64,000 bases of DNA from CBDDBX01 sp965225955 (lineage in GTDB: Bacteria > Acidobacteriota > Aminicenantia > UBA2199): contig CBDDBX010000015.1 of assembly GCA_965225955.1 (NCBI GenBank), positions 62,001 through 126,000 of the forward strand, written 5' to 3'. A model generated the notes under the pieces. That model searched no databases. It had not been told where the DNA came from and was given only the letters and a program-made list of their open reading frames with translations. How positions within the stretch are numbered: position 1 is the first letter of the stretch; every line of letters starts with the position of its first letter. Below, piece after piece: positions 34,668 to 43,320 of this stretch. The position numbers and the translations under genes were made by a program.

Positions 34668-36518
34668 ATGAACAAAAAGAGAGAATATTCGGTTCAGGAA
34701 TTGAGTGAAATAAGTGACATCCTTTCCAAAGGTAATCACCACATCTCTGTCGATGAGATAAAAGATAAAATCGGCTTCTTTAATATAAGAGAGACTCTGC
34801 TGCCTGAATTGCAGCAGGCTGCTTTTCTTGTCAGATTACTTAAAGAGTATGAAGAGGGAAGTGGAGAGGCGTCAATAATCATCGAAGAGACAGGAGAGAG
34901 TACCGGTACTAAATCCATGGTGCTGGGAGCACTTGGAAAAGACTGGGCAGGTATGTCTAATTCAATAATTGGCATAGTTCACCACAGAGCATGCAATATT
35001 GAGTATATGAAGGGGCTGACTCTGGATTTCAAAGGCGATTATCTGGGGGTTGTAGTACTTGTACTGACACTGGACAGGCACAAGGAGTATGAAGAGTTCC
35101 TTGTTAAGAAGATGGAACTTGTTGAAGCTATCAGATTTGCCGCAACAGGCAGTGACAGTAAATTTCATCTCCTGGAGGATGAAACCGTAAAGTTTGAGAT
35201 CTACAACCGGGTAACAGATATTATAAAAAAAAGATACTCTGAAGCTGGAATAGAAGAGATTATCGGTGATGATGGTGAAGCTCTCAAATTTATATCTGCC
35301 CGCTCCAGAGAGTACCTTGAAGAGCGTTATGACAATGATCTTGTTGAACTTATCCTTGATAACTATGTTTTTCAGAAACTGGTTAAGGAAGGAAGTGAAA
35401 CAGAGGTTATTAAGATAAAAAACTTTGAAACAAAATATGAGCGCCTTACAGGTATTACTTTTGCCTCAAAGGAGATACTGATCTCTATTGAGGACTTTCT
35501 CAAGACACTGGAATATATTGTTCCGGGGCATATGATAAAACATCACAAGAGCCTTGTAACATCTGACGGCGTTTTTATTTATCGCCTTGAAATAGTAGAC
35601 AGAAATGGTATTCCTCTTAAACAGTCCGTTATTAAATCTATCGAGAGATCTATAAGAAAGATGATCCATTCAGCCTGTAAAACCAGATTTGCAAGGATAA
35701 AATCCATTGGTGGATTTGAGCACTATGCAAGAGCAATAATACCTTTTCTGATGATGGAGATGAAAAAGACTGATATGACTCAGGTCTTTTTTAAGGTTGA
35801 CAGGAAAACAGACTTTTTTATTGAACTCAAAATTGTTGTGGTTAGTAGAAGTGAAGGAGATTGTCCCTTATACAGGTTGATGTATAAACTGGAATCTATT
35901 GAGGGTATTGAAATTATCTCAACTATTCCCCCCAAGCTCTATTCAGGGACTACCCGTATTGATATTCTTAAGGTAAGTGTAAGTCTTGCAGAGTTTTATG
36001 CAATTAAAGATATTTTTGGTGTTCTGAAAGGTGTTCTGAAAGATATTTATGGAGATATCAGGGATTTTGATCAGGGGTTCAGAGAGATAGATATAAGAGT
36101 GATGAACGATCTCCTTGACAGAACTTCCGGGAGTGCAGATCCTGAACTGGTAAGAGATATCTATTTCAATTTTGATGAGTTGTATAGAATTGAAATTCCT
36201 CTTGAGATGATCTATCAGATAATATGTATATGTACAGGGATGATAAATAAGTTTGAAACAGAATCAGAAAGCGAAGCTGTTGATTATGAAATAAGAAATG
36301 TAGATTCCGCCAGAAGAACTGTTATTGTAATGTCCTATTATGGAGCACAGCCTGTAGCTGGAAGAATAGTCCAGGAACTTAAAGATTACAGTATCAACTT
36401 CACACGCTTCAGATGGGAACACAGATCTTATGCAATTGTTATTCTTCATAAAGATAATAAACCTCTGGAGCAATCTGTCATTGACGATATAAGCAAAAGG
36501 ATTGAAGAGTTTAAATAA
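34668..36518 (+). CDS. Large ACT-domain-like regulatory protein, unassigned
   Basis: 616 residues, no TM or signal peptide. An ACT-like segment lies near residues 100-150 (SNSIIGIVHHRACNIEYM followed by LGVVVLVLTL), the pattern of small-ligand regulatory domains. Similar alpha/beta stretches recur near 290-345, 365-440 and 540-616 (VIVMSYYGAQPVAGRIVQEL). There is no catalytic motif I can name. The multi-ACT layout is distantly reminiscent of the N-terminal region of large NAD-glutamate dehydrogenases, but the dehydrogenase core is absent. It may sense amino acids or act as a helper subunit. Function unknown. Confidence 0.6.
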   Translation: MNKKREYSVQELSEISDILSKGNHHISVDEIKDKIGFFNIRETLLPELQQAAFLVRLLKEYEEGSGEASIIIEETGESTGTKSMVLGALGKDWAGMSNSIIGIVHHRACNIEYMKGLTLDFKGDYLGVVVLVLTLDRHKEYEEFLVKKMELVEAIRFAATGSDSKFHLLEDETVKFEIYNRVTDIIKKRYSEAGIEEIIGDDGEALKFISARSREYLEERYDNDLVELILDNYVFQKLVKEGSETEVIKIKNFETKYERLTGITFASKEILISIEDFLKTLEYIVPGHMIKHHKSLVTSDGVFIYRLEIVDRNGIPLKQSVIKSIERSIRKMIHSACKTRFARIKSIGGFEHYARAIIPFLMMEMKKTDMTQVFFKVDRKTDFFIELKIVVVSRSEGDCPLYRLMYKLESIEGIEIISTIPPKLYSGTTRIDILKVSVSLAEFYAIKDIFGVLKGVLKDIYGDIRDFDQGFREIDIRVMNDLLDRTSGSADPELVRDIYFNFDELYRIEIPLEMIYQIICICTGMINKFETESESEAVDYEIRNVDSARRTVIVMSYYGAQPVAGRIVQELKDYSINFTRFRWEHRSYAIVILHKDNKPLEQSVIDDISKRIEEFK

Positions 36519-36578
36519 GTTTTCAGCCAAGCTGGAACTTTTCAGTTTTTACAGTCGTTGTAAATATCAGAGGTGAAT

Positions 36579-36767
36579 ATGAAGACTTTTTTATTATGGT
36601 TGATCGTACTTTTTCTGTGCTGGCCAATAGCTATACTGGCTCTGATTGCTTACCCTTTTGTATGGCTCCTGTTGTTGCCTTTCAGACTGCTTGGAATAGC
36701 TGTGGATGGAGCTTTCAGTTTTCTTAAAGCTCTGTTTCGCCTGCCTTCCAGAATTCTTGGAGGATGA
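36579..36767 (+). CDS. Small two-TM membrane protein
   Basis: 62 residues from the ATG at 36579 (AGAGGTG just upstream; a GTG at 36573 is in frame). Two hydrophobic helices occupy about residues 4-38, ending in a basic amphipathic tail (LKALFRLPSRILGG). The pattern WPIAILALIAYPFVW is recurrent in small uncharacterised membrane proteins. It lies just after the ACT-like gene. A terminator hairpin overlaps its stop. Confidence 0.7.
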   Translation: MKTFLLWLIVLFLCWPIAILALIAYPFVWLLLLPFRLLGIAVDGAFSFLKALFRLPSRILGG

Positions 36768-36789
36768 GCCCTTCAGAAGGACTCATCCT
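36761..36789. terminator. Bidirectional terminator overlapping a stop codon
   Basis: AGGATGAG (36761-36768) pairs with CTCATCCT (36782-36789), with inner CCTT/AAGG pairing and a CAG loop. It serves two convergent genes. Confidence 0.7.
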
Positions 36790-36799
36790 GTAGCTGCTT

Positions 36800-37015
36800 T
36801 CAAAAGATAACAGGAGAAATGTTTCTGATTCTGTCAAGGCCTTCAAATGTAAGATCAACTTTGTCTGAGCCGGTATACTGTACAATAAGCCCCTCTTTTT
36901 CAAGAGCTGTAAGAGTTTTTTCCTGAAACTCAGGTGCCAGCTGACAGAATCTGGTTCTCTTTTCTCCGCTCAGATAGATTATCATGAGCTGGAAATCTTT
37001 AAGTAAAACCTCCAT
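36800..37015 (-). CDS. Small winged-helix-like protein
   Basis: 71 residues. LTALEKEGLIVQYTGSDKVDLTFEGLDRI looks like the recognition helix and wing of a small winged-helix fold, but no family is certain. There is no Shine-Dalgarno before the ATG at 37015. It starts 7 bp after the end of the comEA-like gene and is probably co-transcribed with it. Confidence 0.55.
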   Translation of the reverse strand: MEVLLKDFQLMIIYLSGEKRTRFCQLAPEFQEKTLTALEKEGLIVQYTGSDKVDLTFEGLDRIRNISPVIF

Positions 37016-37022
37016 TGTTAAC

Positions 37023-37316
37023 TTATATGGTCAGCAAATCCCTGATCTTATTGAAGCGTTTCTGACCAATGCCTTTAACTTTCATGATTTCAGCTGTTTT
37101 TCTGAATTTCCCATGCTTTTTTCTGTAACTGATTACTCTATCAGCCATCTTTTTTCCTATTCCCGGAATTGTACATAATCTGGCTATATCAGCAGTGTTG
37201 ATGTTTACCATTTTAGTGCTCTCAGGAATCTGAGGCTGTGCTTCCAGGGTTTGGGTAATAACCAATGACAGAATGGATAAAGCGATAATAACAACGATTG
37301 TTTTTTTAAAGTTCAT
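37023..37316 (-). CDS. ComEA-like secreted helix-hairpin-helix DNA-binding protein
   Basis: 97 residues from the ATG at 37316; AGGAGG at 5-6 nt upstream decides this start over longer frames. A signal peptide (about 4-27) is followed by a ComEA-type domain: VNINTADIARLCTIPGIGKKMADRVISYR and IMKVKGIGQKRFNKI, two helix-hairpin-helix motifs with the GIGxxxA turns. ComEA binds incoming DNA in the periplasm during natural transformation. Proximity to the pseudopilin and pilT genes is consistent with DNA uptake, though comEC and comF are not in the window. Confidence 0.9.
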   Translation of the reverse strand: MNFKKTIVVIIALSILSLVITQTLEAQPQIPESTKMVNINTADIARLCTIPGIGKKMADRVISYRKKHGKFRKTAEIMKVKGIGQKRFNKIRDLLTI

Positions 37317-37509
37317 GTTTCCTCCTTCTGAATAGAAGCAGGATCTATGCCAGAACGCTAAGTTATGCAATATAGTGTTTTGTTATAAAAGACTGTTAAT
37401 TAATGTTAATATTGATGGCGTCACCTGTTAACAATAGATAACACAAACTTCTCTCACAGCCTTCTATATAGGGAGATGCGGGTGGCATGTTTCCTGCATA
37501 TCTCTTTTC

Positions 37510-37863
37510 ATGAAGTTAAGAAAAAACGGTTTCACACTACTTGAGGTTATTGTTTCAATGAGTATCATGGCTCTTGTTTTCCTGGCAATGTTCAGGTGTA
37601 TCCAGGGGGTGATTCTGTACAGCAATCAAACTGAAGAAAGATTCCGGTTATCTCTACAGCTGAGAAAGTTCCAGAGCCGGATTCTCAGCAGAGGATTCCA
37701 TCACAAAGATCTTTCTTCAGGAAGCCACTCTGAAGAGAGTGAGGACTTTAAAATTCAATGGAGAGTAGATGTAAAATCTACAGGCCTTAAGAAGGTAAAC
37801 GTCAGAATTACCAGAAACAGATGCTTCTGTAAAGGTGAAGTTGTTAAATCAATTTTTTTCTGA
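37510..37863 (+). CDS. Pseudopilin (GspI/PilV-like)
   Basis: 117 residues with a class III prepilin leader: a short basic leader MKLRKNG then FTLLEVIVSMSIMALVFLAMF, with cleavage after Gly and Glu at position +5. The small C-terminal domain is beta-rich with RCFCKG. First gene of a four-gene pseudopilin cluster transcribed together. No Shine-Dalgarno is visible before the ATG. By order it resembles the minor pseudopilin I. Confidence 0.85.
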   Translation: MKLRKNGFTLLEVIVSMSIMALVFLAMFRCIQGVILYSNQTEERFRLSLQLRKFQSRILSRGFHHKDLSSGSHSEESEDFKIQWRVDVKSTGLKKVNVRITRNRCFCKGEVVKSIFF

Positions 37864-37873
37864 GAGGGTAAAT

Positions 37874-38566
37874 ATGAATAGTGGTTTTACAATGATTGAA
37901 ATGCTTTTCGCATTATCAATTGGTTTTGTTGTTATGGTTCTTGGAGTAACTGCGGTTTCACAGGCTGGTGGATACACAGAAAAGCTGCGCAACGATCAGC
38001 AGCGTATTGAATCTCTCTTCAATATGGTTGATCTGATCAAGTCTGACCTGCTTAAGTGCGGTATCAGACTTGGAGAAACAGATGGTATCGTCGAACCGTT
38101 CTGCTGGGAAGATGATGGTTTTAAGCTTATTTATGGTTTTTACGAAGAGTTTCTTAAAAAGAGTGAGACAGCAGGTGGTCTTATGATTAAAGTCCGGGGC
38201 AATAATCAGATCTTCTCCAGGGGATGTAAGGTTATTATTTATGATCAACTGACAGGTTCAAGGGAGATAAATGTTATCGAGGGATATACAGGAGGGTATA
38301 TTGAACTTGGTGCTCCTCTTCATAAAGATTATGGTGCCGGCTCACTTCTGATCTGTCTTAAAACTCTTGAATACAGATGGTTTATAGCAGAGAAATGTTT
38401 GAAAAGAAAAGTGGATAACGGCTTTTTTCAACCACTTATTGAAGAGGTGACAGCTTTTGATGTTAGTTATATTAATGATTACAAAACTGTTCAGTACAAA
38501 GTTGAGATAAATTCAAAAGAGCAGTTACAGAGCTTTGTATTTCTTAATAACCTGAAAGAAAAATGA
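37874..38566 (+). CDS. Pseudopilin (GspJ/PilW-like)
   Basis: 230 residues from the ATG at 37874 with GAGAGGG upstream. The prepilin leader is MNSGFTMIEMLFALSIG: cleavage after Gly4 and Glu at +5. The following hydrophobic helix reaches about residue 27. The length and position suit the minor pseudopilin J, which caps the pseudopilus with I and K. It overlaps the next gene by 4 bp. Confidence 0.85.
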   Translation: MNSGFTMIEMLFALSIGFVVMVLGVTAVSQAGGYTEKLRNDQQRIESLFNMVDLIKSDLLKCGIRLGETDGIVEPFCWEDDGFKLIYGFYEEFLKKSETAGGLMIKVRGNNQIFSRGCKVIIYDQLTGSREINVIEGYTGGYIELGAPLHKDYGAGSLLICLKTLEYRWFIAEKCLKRKVDNGFFQPLIEEVTAFDVSYINDYKTVQYKVEINSKEQLQSFVFLNNLKEK

Positions 38567-39168
38567 GAGAGAAAGGGAATATTTTACTTACTCTTCTGGT
38601 GGCAATGCTTCTGGCAGGGGGAGTTCTTGTAGTTCTTGTGCATACTTATAAGCACCAGGAGATATTCAGGTTTCGTAAAGAGAGAGAATTTCGTAACAGA
38701 GAGTGTCGCAACAGGCTTACTAAAGAGATGCACAAAAGGAAGATATTACTGAAGCTGATGCCTGCTGATCCTCTTAAAGTCATTGCTGAGAAACCTGATG
38801 GTGTTAAACAGGTAAAACTCAGGAAAAATTATCTGATAAAGAGTTTTAGCGAAGGCGCAATACGTTCCTATGATAGCTTTGAAATCATTCTGGTATATGA
38901 GCGAATATCTGTTAGTGACATGAAGAAAAGAGGAGCCTCAGAAGGGGGACTGTTTATCAGGGGAGTAACAGGGAGAATTCCACTGTATCTTCTTCCTTTT
39001 GTATTTGGAAATGGAATGCCTTCTGCAAAGTTACAGAAACTTATAGAAGGGCTGTTGAAAATCACAGGATGGGGGAAACTGCTACCTTTTATGAAAACCC
39101 CTCCTGTATCTCTGATAATCAGAGTAACCCCTAACTATATTGAGGAGTATTGTAATGAGAAATGGTAA
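38563..39168 (+). CDS. GspK/PilX-like minor pseudopilin candidate
   Basis: 201 residues, overlapping the upstream stop (ATGA). An N-terminal basic segment (MREKGN) precedes a hydrophobic helix (ILLTLLVAMLLAGGVLVVLV). The leader has Gly5, but the usual Glu at +5 is replaced: this loss is typical of GspK and PilX-type tip pseudopilins. The body is basic (RFRKEREFRNREC). By order it would be the K-like tip component. The assignment is by context. Confidence 0.65.
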   Translation: MREKGNILLTLLVAMLLAGGVLVVLVHTYKHQEIFRFRKEREFRNRECRNRLTKEMHKRKILLKLMPADPLKVIAEKPDGVKQVKLRKNYLIKSFSEGAIRSYDSFEIILVYERISVSDMKKRGASEGGLFIRGVTGRIPLYLLPFVFGNGMPSAKLQKLIEGLLKITGWGKLLPFMKTPPVSLIIRVTPNYIEEYCNEKW

Positions 39169-39598
39169 AAGAGGATTCACTCTTATGGAGCTTCTCGTGG
39201 TAATTTCAATTGTTTCAGTTCTTCTTATGTTCTCTCTCTATTGTATTGAAGGCGTTACTAAAATCATGAAACTGAACAATAGTGTAAGAAATATATGTAA
39301 TGGTCTCAGGTTTGCATCATACAGAGCCAGAGCAGACGGCAGTCCTTACAGGCTTACTCTTAAAAGGCAGAAACTGTTAATTCAGAAACGCAGTGGAAAC
39401 AGTTGGTTAAATAAAGATAGTTATGATCTCTCTGAACTTGTTAAAGTGGAGTGCAGAGGTGCTCCGGTTTTTCATTCTGGCGGGTTTGTTGTGCCTGCAG
39501 GGTCATTTACTTTGAGACTGAAAGGTAGTAGTAGTCATTTAGTGCGTATTACAGTATCTTCCCTGGGAAGAATAAAAGTGAAGAAGAGGGTTAGTTAA
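39155..39598 (+). CDS. Pseudopilin (GspH/FimT-like)
   Basis: 147 residues from the ATG at 39155 with GAGGAG 7 nt upstream. Leader MRNGKRGFTLMELLVVISIV: cleavage after Gly7, Glu at +5. The small beta-rich body contains a C-terminal strand pattern (FTLRLKGSSSHLVRITVS) typical of GspH/FimT. It overlaps a convergent lipoprotein gene by 8 bp. No gspG-type major pseudopilin gene or prepilin peptidase is present in the window. Confidence 0.85.
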   Translation: MRNGKRGFTLMELLVVISIVSVLLMFSLYCIEGVTKIMKLNNSVRNICNGLRFASYRARADGSPYRLTLKRQKLLIQKRSGNSWLNKDSYDLSELVKVECRGAPVFHSGGFVVPAGSFTLRLKGSSSHLVRITVSSLGRIKVKKRVS

Positions 39599-40163
39599 TG
39601 GACCTTACTGGTCTGACAAATTCACTGCCGTTTATACTGTCTGTGGTGACACTTCCAAAAGAGAAGCTTACAGCCCATCTTATATTCTCACTGTAGGAAT
39701 CACCTGTCCATATAAATCTTTGAACGGGTGAAAACTCATCATAGGTAAACAGGTTATCTTTGTTAAGCTCTTTTCTCAACATTACAGCTGCCTCTTCAAC
39801 GGTTGGGAGACGCCAGTTATTATAACCTGCAAAGCGTTTGCGGTTAAGTGAACCGATCCACTTACCGGCTTCTTTAAAAGTCATCATGTTAAGTGAACCT
39901 TCTGCTGCCCACATTAATCTGAATGTAGTGGAAACTACGACCTGCTTGCCATCTCTGACTTCACGGGAGAACGTGGTCTTAAATCCACCGTAACGGTTAT
40001 GCCTTTTGTCGTAAAAATTTTTGGATTTTATTACTGCTGCAATTTCAGCTTTGTCAGCTTTTATATAGCCGGAACGAAGAGAAGTCGCCCTATGGGAAGG
40101 GCCTGTGCAGCCAGTTAATATAACAAACAGAACAGTAACAGAAGTAACTAACCTGATAAACAT
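39591..40163 (-). CDS. DUF1566-like lipoprotein
   Basis: 190 residues. Lipobox ILTGC gives lipidated Cys19. The C-terminal part carries NNWRLPTVEEA, FIWTGDSYSENIRWAVSFSFG and FVRPVR, the signature of the Lcl C-terminal/DUF1566 domain found in surface proteins that may bind glycans. The promoter at 40170-40198 ends six bases before the ATG and no ribosome site is present, so the mRNA is predicted leaderless. Confidence 0.82.
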   Translation of the reverse strand: MFIRLVTSVTVLFVILTGCTGPSHRATSLRSGYIKADKAEIAAVIKSKNFYDKRHNRYGGFKTTFSREVRDGKQVVVSTTFRLMWAAEGSLNMMTFKEAGKWIGSLNRKRFAGYNNWRLPTVEEAAVMLRKELNKDNLFTYDEFSPVQRFIWTGDSYSENIRWAVSFSFGSVTTDSINGSEFVRPVRSIN

Positions 40164-40169
40164 AATTTC

Positions 40170-40198
40170 ATATTATCTGCTTTTACTATCTTTTTCAA
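40170..40198 (-). promoter_or_regulatory. Promoter placing DUF1566 lipoprotein start as leaderless
   Basis: On the minus strand: -35 TTGAAA (40193-40198), 17-nt spacer, -10 TAATAT (40170-40175), then six bases to the ATG at 40163. Confidence 0.7.
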
Positions 40199-40220
40199 TT
40201 ATGTGTTGTATGCCAGTCTT

Positions 40221-40249
40221 TTGCTGCATCATATTTTTAGTGATAGAAT
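40221..40249 (+). promoter_or_regulatory. Promoter of THUMP methyltransferase gene
   Basis: -35 TTGCTG (40221-40226), 17-nt spacer, -10 TAGAAT (40244-40249), with a ~10-nt leader containing AGGAG. It is divergent from the leaderless lipoprotein promoter 50 bp away. Confidence 0.6.
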
Positions 40250-40265
40250 AGGAGCAGGAGACAGA

Positions 40266-41411
40266 ATGTTTAAATACGAAGAGCACGAAGAATATTTTGC
40301 AGTAGTACAGAGAGGGCTGGAAGAAATTGCACTTGAAGAGCTTGAAGAACTGGGAGCAGAATCCTGCAGAACAGTTTTCTGTGGAGTTAAATTTAAAGCA
40401 GACAGAGCTGTACTTTATAAAATTAACTACTGCGTGAGAACGGTTAGCAGGATTCTTGCACCACTTGTCAGTTTTGCCTGCCACTCAGAAAAGGTGCTAT
40501 ACAGTCGGGTTAAAGATATCGAGTGGGAAAGATTACTTAAGAAAAATGGTTCTTTTGCTGTTTTTGCATCTGTTTCCGGGAGCAAAATAAATCATTCCCA
40601 TTTTGCATCTCTTAAAGTTAAAGATGCTATTGCTGACTATTTTATGGATAAACACAATGTACGACCTGATGTTGATAAAGAGTCACCGGATCTGTGGGTG
40701 AATCTGAATATCAGAGATAATAAAGCAACAATAAGTGTTGATACATCTGGTGGGGTCCTTCATAAAAGAGGTTACAGGGTGGATTCTGTTAAAGCACCGT
40801 TACAGGAGACTCTTGCTGCTGCAATGCTGAGAATCAGTGGATGGAATGGAGATGTTCCGTTTTATGATCCAATGTGCGGTAGCGGAACTATTCTTATTGA
40901 AGCTGTAATGAAGTATTGTCGTATTCCTGCTGCCTTTAAAAGAGAGCATTTTGGTTTCTTCCAGTTGCCGGATTTTGATAAAAATATATGGAAACAGGTT
41001 AAAGCAGAAGCTGATGCCGGAATAATAGAGTGCCCTTCAGAATTTTTTGGTGGTAGTGATCTTACTAAAAGGTCGGTAGTTGCAACAGGTGAAAATCTTA
41101 GAGAGCTCCCTGGGGATGTATGGAAGAAAGTGAGAATTAAAAAGAGGGATTTCAGAGATATTGAGAGTCTTGAAAACTGTGTGATTGTCACAAATCCTCC
41201 ATATGGTGTAAGACTTGGTAAAGATGAAGAGCCTGATCTGCTGTACAAAGAGTTTGGGGATTTCCTTAAAAAGAAATGTACAGGAACAACGGCGCATATA
41301 TTATGTGGCAGTACTGCACTGGTAAAGAAAATAGGCCTGAGGGTTTCAAAAAGAACCCAGTTGTATAATGGTTCAATTGAAACAAGACTTGCACGGGTTG
41401 AGCTATATTGA
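40266..41411 (+). CDS. THUMP-domain class I SAM-dependent RNA methyltransferase
   Basis: 381 residues from the ATG at 40266 (AGGAG upstream; an earlier in-frame ATG at 40203 lies before the promoter and is rejected). An N-terminal ferredoxin-like/THUMP region (about 10-160) binds RNA. A Rossmann methyltransferase follows with FYDPMCGSGTILIEA (SAM site) and the catalytic TNPPYG motif of N2-guanosine methylation. It belongs to the RlmL-N/YpsC-like group that modifies 23S rRNA guanine. The exact target position is inferred. Confidence 0.92.
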   Translation: MFKYEEHEEYFAVVQRGLEEIALEELEELGAESCRTVFCGVKFKADRAVLYKINYCVRTVSRILAPLVSFACHSEKVLYSRVKDIEWERLLKKNGSFAVFASVSGSKINHSHFASLKVKDAIADYFMDKHNVRPDVDKESPDLWVNLNIRDNKATISVDTSGGVLHKRGYRVDSVKAPLQETLAAAMLRISGWNGDVPFYDPMCGSGTILIEAVMKYCRIPAAFKREHFGFFQLPDFDKNIWKQVKAEADAGIIECPSEFFGGSDLTKRSVVATGENLRELPGDVWKKVRIKKRDFRDIESLENCVIVTNPPYGVRLGKDEEPDLLYKEFGDFLKKKCTGTTAHILCGSTALVKKIGLRVSKRTQLYNGSIETRLARVELY

Positions 41412-41472
41412 TCTATAGTGTAAAAGTTTATTACATCTGGTTTTTGAGATAAAAAAATAATTTTTTAATTTC

Positions 41473-41489
41473 TGCCGGATTTTCCGGCA
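41473..41489. terminator. Bidirectional terminator hairpin
   Basis: TGCCGGA (41473-41479) pairs with TCCGGCA (41483-41489) around a TTT loop. On the minus strand it is followed by an A/T tract ending in a T-run. Confidence 0.65.
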
Positions 41490-41511
41490 TATTAATGGTG
41501 ATGATCTTTAA

Positions 41512-41814
41512 TCAGAGTCTCTGCTTATTTATAAGGTGCCTGAAAGGGGCAGGAACAGAATCTATGTGAATTCCCATTCCGGCATTTTTTTCAGATTTAC
41601 TATTCCAGGCAACCTTTCCGTCAAAGGTGAAAATTCTGTGATATGCTGCTACAGAGATCTTAAAACGTGACCCAGTGTCAAATAGCTCGGGAGTCTTTAT
41701 GAACATTCCATGAGGTGAAAGATTTTCTACTAACCCCATGTGTTCGTAGCCATCAACTCCGAACCCCACCATTATTTTTTTTGATAATCTTGGTTCTTTT
41801 CTGAAACTCATCAT
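41512..41814 (-). CDS. PilZ-domain protein
   Basis: 100 residues, PilZ only. The cyclic di-GMP-binding motifs are present: RKEPR (RxxxR) at residues 5-9 and NLSPHG ((D/N)xSxxG) near 33-38. It is a short effector that could signal to motility or secretion components. GAGG precedes the ATG. Diguanylate cyclases at 15.2 and 49.1 kb are the likely ligand sources. Confidence 0.9.
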   Translation of the reverse strand: MMSFRKEPRLSKKIMVGFGVDGYEHMGLVENLSPHGMFIKTPELFDTGSRFKISVAAYHRIFTFDGKVAWNSKSEKNAGMGIHIDSVPAPFRHLINKQRL

Positions 41815-41859
41815 TTCCTCACCCGAATAATATATTCAGATAAGGTGTTTCTGACAACT

Positions 41860-43320
41860 TCAGGGTGTTAGGTTTTTCAGAATTTTTTTGCAGAAATTCA
41901 ACCCCTCTTCACGGGTGGCAAATTCTCCATCAAGCTGGTAATTATAGAGTTCCTCCAGTAGCTTTCCCATTTCCGGTCCTGGTTTTACACCAAGTTTAAT
42001 AAGGTCTCTGCCCTGAAGAAGAGGTTCAATTGTATCCGCGTTGATATTGAGTTCTTTAAGTTTGTTAACTACCCACTGAGTAATCTCATCAGCTTCAGAG
42101 AAGCCAAGGTAATCATCTTCCCGGGACTGGCGATCTGCAAAATCAAGAATAATAAGAAGCATTTCATGATTTTTCATATCTCTTACAAGGCGGGAGAGAG
42201 TTTTAAAATTAATGAGATCTCTGTTTCTGTATAGCTCAAAAATTCTGTGATGATATTTAATCAGGTTGAGAACAGTCTCTTTTACGGGAAAACTGTTTCG
42301 TGTTTCTACTTTAAGTCTGTCTATGAGGTGTTCGGATATCTCTACACCTCTTGAATCATGGTATATTGAGGTTACAGTCATCCGGCCACGCTTATATTCC
42401 CACTTTGTTGTTGAAGGTTTACCAAGATCGTGAAAAAGTGTTGCCAGAAGGAGAGTGAGTTTCTCTTCATGGTTAAGATTAAATTCAGATGACGATCTGG
42501 AAGCTATATCCAGTGCCCTTATAGTATGTCCCCAAACAGTATGGTGCCCATATTCATCAGTTTCAGGATGAAAAACAGCATCCTGAATTGTTAACGTAGT
42601 GGCATATAATTCGGGGAAAAGCTTTTCAAGGATAGAGAGATGAAAGTAGTGGGTAAGGCCTTTTGATGGAAGAGGCGACTCCATTATGAGTCTGAAAAGT
42701 TCTTCTGTTATTCTTTCACTACTTAAACCTGATAATTCAGTCTCTTTTGCCTGTACATATATGTCTTCTTCAATACTGAAATTATGCACTGATGCAAATC
42801 TTGCAGCTCTCAGTATCCGCAATGGATCGTCTGAAAAACTATGAGGACTGGTCATTCTTATTACTCTTTTTTCAATTGCGTCACATCCATTGAATGGATC
42901 GACTATTTCACCATCTATAAGCCTCATGGCAATTGAATTACATGTAAAATCTCTTCTTTCCAGATCTTCTTCAAGAGTAATATGTGGACCTGACTCTATA
43001 GCAAAGTTCTTATGACAGGTTACTTCAGGATCTTTTCTTACATCTTTGCGGGGTATTGATATGTCGTATGTAATGCCTTTCCGGGAGAACTTCACAACTG
43101 CAAAGCTCTTACCAACAGTATTGGTTTTACCATAACCTTCAAGTTTTTTTTCTATATCGTCATAGGTAAGCCCCGGAACCACAAAGTCATAGTCGTTGTT
43201 GGTGCGGGAATTGCCGTAAAGAATGTAGTCTCTGACTGTGCCTCCTACAAGGTAAACAGAGTCTCCGAAAATTTTTGTGAAAAAATCTTTTTCAGGAATT
43301 GTAATGTTCTTCAGTTTCAT
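41860..43320 (-). CDS. cca: CCA tRNA nucleotidyltransferase/poly(A) polymerase-type protein with HD domain
   Basis: 486 residues. An N-terminal nucleotidyltransferase (VYLVGGTVRDYIL with GGxxR, then NDYDFVV with the catalytic DxD) is followed by an RNA-binding domain with RRDFTCNSIA and DPLRILRAARF. The C-terminal HD domain has LLATLFHDLGK. This adds CCA to tRNA 3' ends, which is needed because the one tRNA gene in the window lacks an encoded CCA. It overlaps the PilZ-membrane gene by 29 bp. Confidence 0.93.
   Translation of the reverse strand: MKLKNITIPEKDFFTKIFGDSVYLVGGTVRDYILYGNSRTNNDYDFVVPGLTYDDIEKKLEGYGKTNTVGKSFAVVKFSRKGITYDISIPRKDVRKDPEVTCHKNFAIESGPHITLEEDLERRDFTCNSIAMRLIDGEIVDPFNGCDAIEKRVIRMTSPHSFSDDPLRILRAARFASVHNFSIEEDIYVQAKETELSGLSSERITEELFRLIMESPLPSKGLTHYFHLSILEKLFPELYATTLTIQDAVFHPETDEYGHHTVWGHTIRALDIASRSSSEFNLNHEEKLTLLLATLFHDLGKPSTTKWEYKRGRMTVTSIYHDSRGVEISEHLIDRLKVETRNSFPVKETVLNLIKYHHRIFELYRNRDLINFKTLSRLVRDMKNHEMLLIILDFADRQSREDDYLGFSEADEITQWVVNKLKELNINADTIEPLLQGRDLIKLGVKPGPEMGKLLEELYNYQLDGEFATREEGLNFCKKILKNLTP

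Noticed and set aside
37480..37510. Leaderless start for the first pseudopilin gene
   Set aside because: No Shine-Dalgarno is present, but no acceptable -10 at 5-8 nt with a -35 at 17 nt was found, so it was not counted in the leaderless set.
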